Assembly: GCA_902763335.1 (NCBI GenBank)
Contig: CACWRR010000018.1
Coordinates: 1-34,735 of the forward strand
Reading direction: 5' to 3'
From: an uncultured Lachnospiraceae bacterium
GTDB taxonomy: Bacteria > Bacillota > Clostridia > Lachnospirales > Lachnospiraceae
Length of the DNA: 34,735 bases
The translations under genes and the position numbers were made by a program. A model generated the notes under the pieces. It was not told where the DNA came from. It searched no databases and saw only the letters and a program-made list of their open reading frames with translations. Positions 32,730 through 34,735 of this stretch are shown here, piece by piece. The first letter of the stretch is position 1, and every line of letters starts with the position of its first letter.

Positions 32730-34562
32730 ATGTGCAGTACAAAACGAAATTATAAACCACGAATTAAGAGCAGGACAGTAACTCTTGGGGGAATTTTATC
32801 CGGTGGGGAATATGTTATTCCGATATATCAACGACCGTATGAATGGGAAGAAGCACAGATAGATAAAGTATTTGAACAGATTTGTAATATATGTGATTAT
32901 GAAGAAAATACAGAAAAGGAAGAAGTGTTTTTTGGCTCGTTGCAATTTAATATTAATGATAATAAAGAAATAGAAATAATAGATGGGCAGCAGAGAATTA
33001 CCACTTTTCTGTTAATAATTCAGGCACTTATACATGGCGAGAAAGGTTTGGAATTTGATGATGAGAAAAAGAAAATCATAATAGGTAAGTGCAGTATTAA
33101 ATATAAAAATAATATAAAAAAAGAAAAATTCTATAATAATTTTAAATACATATTGAGCTGTGTAGAGAAACAAGCTATTAATATAGAAGATATGTATAAT
33201 TATATAATCTTTGTAGAAATATACACTGAAATGGAAAAATCGCTTGAGAAAATGTTGAAAATATTTTCAACAATGAATATGGAAGGGCTTCCGTTACAGA
33301 CTGAGGATATTTTTAAGTTGAAGTATTCGGATTTATTTCGCTCGGAAAGTGCTGAAGTATTGGGAAAAATAAATCAGAAATATGAAGAAATTTATAATTA
33401 TAACAATGAATCTAAAACATGTGAGTTATCTGAATACGATATAATAGATACATTTAAGTTTTATATAATAAGTTCTTTTGGAAAAGAATTTCAAACAGCA
33501 AAATATATGAGGCAAAATGCAATTACTTTTTTTGTTGAAAATATTGATAAAATAAGAAGTAAGAGTGATAAAATACGGATTGAAGTTTTTAGTGACATAG
33601 CGGATACAATTATAGAAACACAAAAAATTATAGATAAAAAAAATACAGAAGACATTGGAGAAAATAATCTAAAATGGTTTGCAAGAGAGCTGATTAGTGA
33701 GTCGAAATATGGGAATTTAAGAAATATGGTTTTCTATATAGTTTATAGAATTTCAAAAAAGAAGGGAGCTCCTGAGGAAGAAGATGTTGAGAAGGCATTA
33801 AAGTTATCAGAGATTATATGGCAATATTGTTCAATATACAGAGCAGCTTATTCAAAGATAGTAAATGAGGTTTATGATAAAATAATTGAAAGTTTTATAA
33901 AGCCTGAGAATGTAGAGGATAAAAAAAATATTGAAAGTTTGAAAGTTGAAAATAATGAAGTTTTAAAAGCTTTTAAAGATATGTTAGAGGGTGATTGTTT
34001 ATCCGGACATTTGCCTCACTTAATGGTGGAACTTAGCTACTTTCATGATTGTATAGGAAAAGGAAAGTCTGTTGGAGAAGTGAAAACGTATATTTTCTAT
34101 AGAGAATATAATAAAGATGGGGCTGGTAAGCAGGAACGTTTGGATATTGAACACATTATATCACAACATTTTGAGGGTGAGCAGGAATTAGATGCCAAGT
34201 TGATTAATTCGATTGGAAATCTTATGTATTTGGAAAGAAATATTAACCGAAACATAGGAAAACGATTAGGAAACAGGTTGAAAGATAATAAAAATTATTC
34301 ATTCGAAGAGGACATATCTGAAATAAAAATTCCTGATAAGGAAGGCAGTAATCTGATTTCTTATAAAAACTCAAAGCTACAATGTGTAAAAAATATTGTT
34401 GAAGAATACAATGAAAATCGACGTGAGTGGGGAAAAAAGCAATGCGAAAATAGAAGGAGAGAAAAAATTCAATTTATTAAAAAAATATATTATATAGATT
34501 TTAACGATGAATACTCTAAAGTGGATAAAACGGAATCAAAAACGGTAACGTCGAATACATAA
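32730..34562 (+). CDS. DUF262-DUF1524 protein, GmrSD-like putative defence nuclease
   Basis: A 610-residue protein. The N-terminal DUF262 domain has IPIYQRPYEW (30-39), FFGSLQF and IIDGQQRITT (83-92), an NTPase-like ParB/DGQQR motif. The C-terminal DUF1524 HNH-type nuclease has LDIEHIISQ with H475, then INSIGNLMYLERNIN and NIGKRLGNRLKDNK. This joins the two halves of the type IV enzyme GmrS/GmrD (restriction of modified cytosine DNA) in one chain, as in BrxU and many defence-island proteins. Start ATG 32730 follows GGAAGGAGAGG; ATG 32709 (also preceded by AGGAG, but only 3 bases away) remains possible. The gene is strikingly AT-rich. Confidence 0.88.
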   Translation: MCSTKRNYKPRIKSRTVTLGGILSGGEYVIPIYQRPYEWEEAQIDKVFEQICNICDYEENTEKEEVFFGSLQFNINDNKEIEIIDGQQRITTFLLIIQALIHGEKGLEFDDEKKKIIIGKCSIKYKNNIKKEKFYNNFKYILSCVEKQAINIEDMYNYIIFVEIYTEMEKSLEKMLKIFSTMNMEGLPLQTEDIFKLKYSDLFRSESAEVLGKINQKYEEIYNYNNESKTCELSEYDIIDTFKFYIISSFGKEFQTAKYMRQNAITFFVENIDKIRSKSDKIRIEVFSDIADTIIETQKIIDKKNTEDIGENNLKWFARELISESKYGNLRNMVFYIVYRISKKKGAPEEEDVEKALKLSEIIWQYCSIYRAAYSKIVNEVYDKIIESFIKPENVEDKKNIESLKVENNEVLKAFKDMLEGDCLSGHLPHLMVELSYFHDCIGKGKSVGEVKTYIFYREYNKDGAGKQERLDIEHIISQHFEGEQELDAKLINSIGNLMYLERNINRNIGKRLGNRLKDNKNYSFEEDISEIKIPDKEGSNLISYKNSKLQCVKNIVEEYNENRREWGKKQCENRRREKIQFIKKIYYIDFNDEYSKVDKTESKTVTSNT

Positions 34563-34631
34563 AGTACCTCCACTACAGCTAAAACCCACCTATACAAAAC
34601 CACCAAAATTCCATAAAAACCGTCCGTAAAA

Positions 34632-34659
34632 TTGATAAAAATGTCAAGTGTGGTATAAT
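34632..34659 (+). promoter_or_regulatory. extended -10 promoter at the window end
   Basis: TTGATA (34632-34637), 16 bases, TATAAT (34654-34659) preceded by TGG. It reads rightward, out of the window. Confidence 0.7.
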
Positions 34660-34662
34660 ATA

Positions 34663-34735
34663 AGCTATGAAAAAAGATTGTGTAATGCAGTGGGAAATTC
34701 ACAAAACGGGATTCCCATAGCTGGGGAAATACTTA
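34663..34735 (+). promoter_or_regulatory. structured 5' leader, truncated by the window edge
   Basis: Starting at the expected transcription start, AGCTATG (34663-34669) is complementary to CATAGCT (34716-34722). TGGGAA (34691-34696) is complementary to TTCCCA (34712-34717). CCC-ATAGCT-GGG forms a third, overlapping hairpin. The pairings share bases and so exclude one another, as in riboswitches or attenuators. The only start codon (34667) gives 17 codons. I could not match it to a known class; the gene it controls lies beyond the window. Confidence 0.4.

Noticed and set aside
34663-34735. Cobalamin riboswitch at the window end
   Set aside because: There is a superficial likeness (GGGAA and ATAGCTG segments), but the conserved core order is not present in what is visible, and the sequence is cut off.

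Overview
The window looks like a chromosomal segment of a low-G+C anaerobic Firmicute, most likely a Lachnospiraceae member (Roseburia, Eubacterium, Butyrivibrio or Lachnospira relatives). This is inferred from AT-rich DNA with strong AGGAGG-type ribosome sites, the rho-rpmE-DUF1385-prmC-prfA order, paired HD-GYP proteins, a DUF4364 gene and a marR-ABC-ABC operon. I see no tRNA, rRNA, complete insertion sequence, phage module or CRISPR array.

Layout. 1-1014: a small secreted protein on the minus strand, then a long spacer ending in a 141-bp inverted-repeat element. 1073-2671: thiE and a CorA-type transporter. 2714-6869: a MarR-regulated heterodimeric ABC exporter with a recognisable promoter and operator. 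6937-7785: a secreted Ig-like protein. 7919-11891: two 357-residue HD-GYP paralogues flanking a homocysteine methyltransferase/methylenetetrahydrofolate reductase fusion. 11951-15229 (minus): a GH13 amylase with an AraC regulator, and a CYTH phosphatase-like protein. 15544-20782: a DJ-1 protein, a membrane-anchored Ig-like protein, then tig-clpP-clpX and ysxC (protein folding, proteolysis, ribosome assembly). 20760-23347 (minus): malic enzyme, radical SAM and DUF4364 genes overlapping end to end. Their terminator lies inside the convergent ysxC gene. 23571-28422: rho, rpmE, DUF1385, prmC and prfA, the termination and translation cluster.

After the prfA terminator (about 28.5 kb) the content turns accessory and more AT-rich. 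It holds a DUF4143 ATPase, the last two domains of a group II intron, a Phd-type antitoxin with a visibly deleted ParE-like toxin, a HAD phosphatase, a CPBP membrane protease, a small exported protein and a one-chain DUF262-DUF1524 (GmrSD-like) putative defence nuclease. The window ends in a strong promoter and a structured leader whose gene lies outside.

I do not see a convincing new multigene system. The most notable items are structural: the interleaved (pseudoknot-capable) rpmE leader, a hairpin-rich 140-bp insertion that duplicated the DUF1385 ribosome site, large hairpin elements at 874-1014 and 15261-15374, the intragenic terminator in ysxC, the intron remnant, the broken toxin, and the inverted repeat bracketing the DUF4143 promoter.
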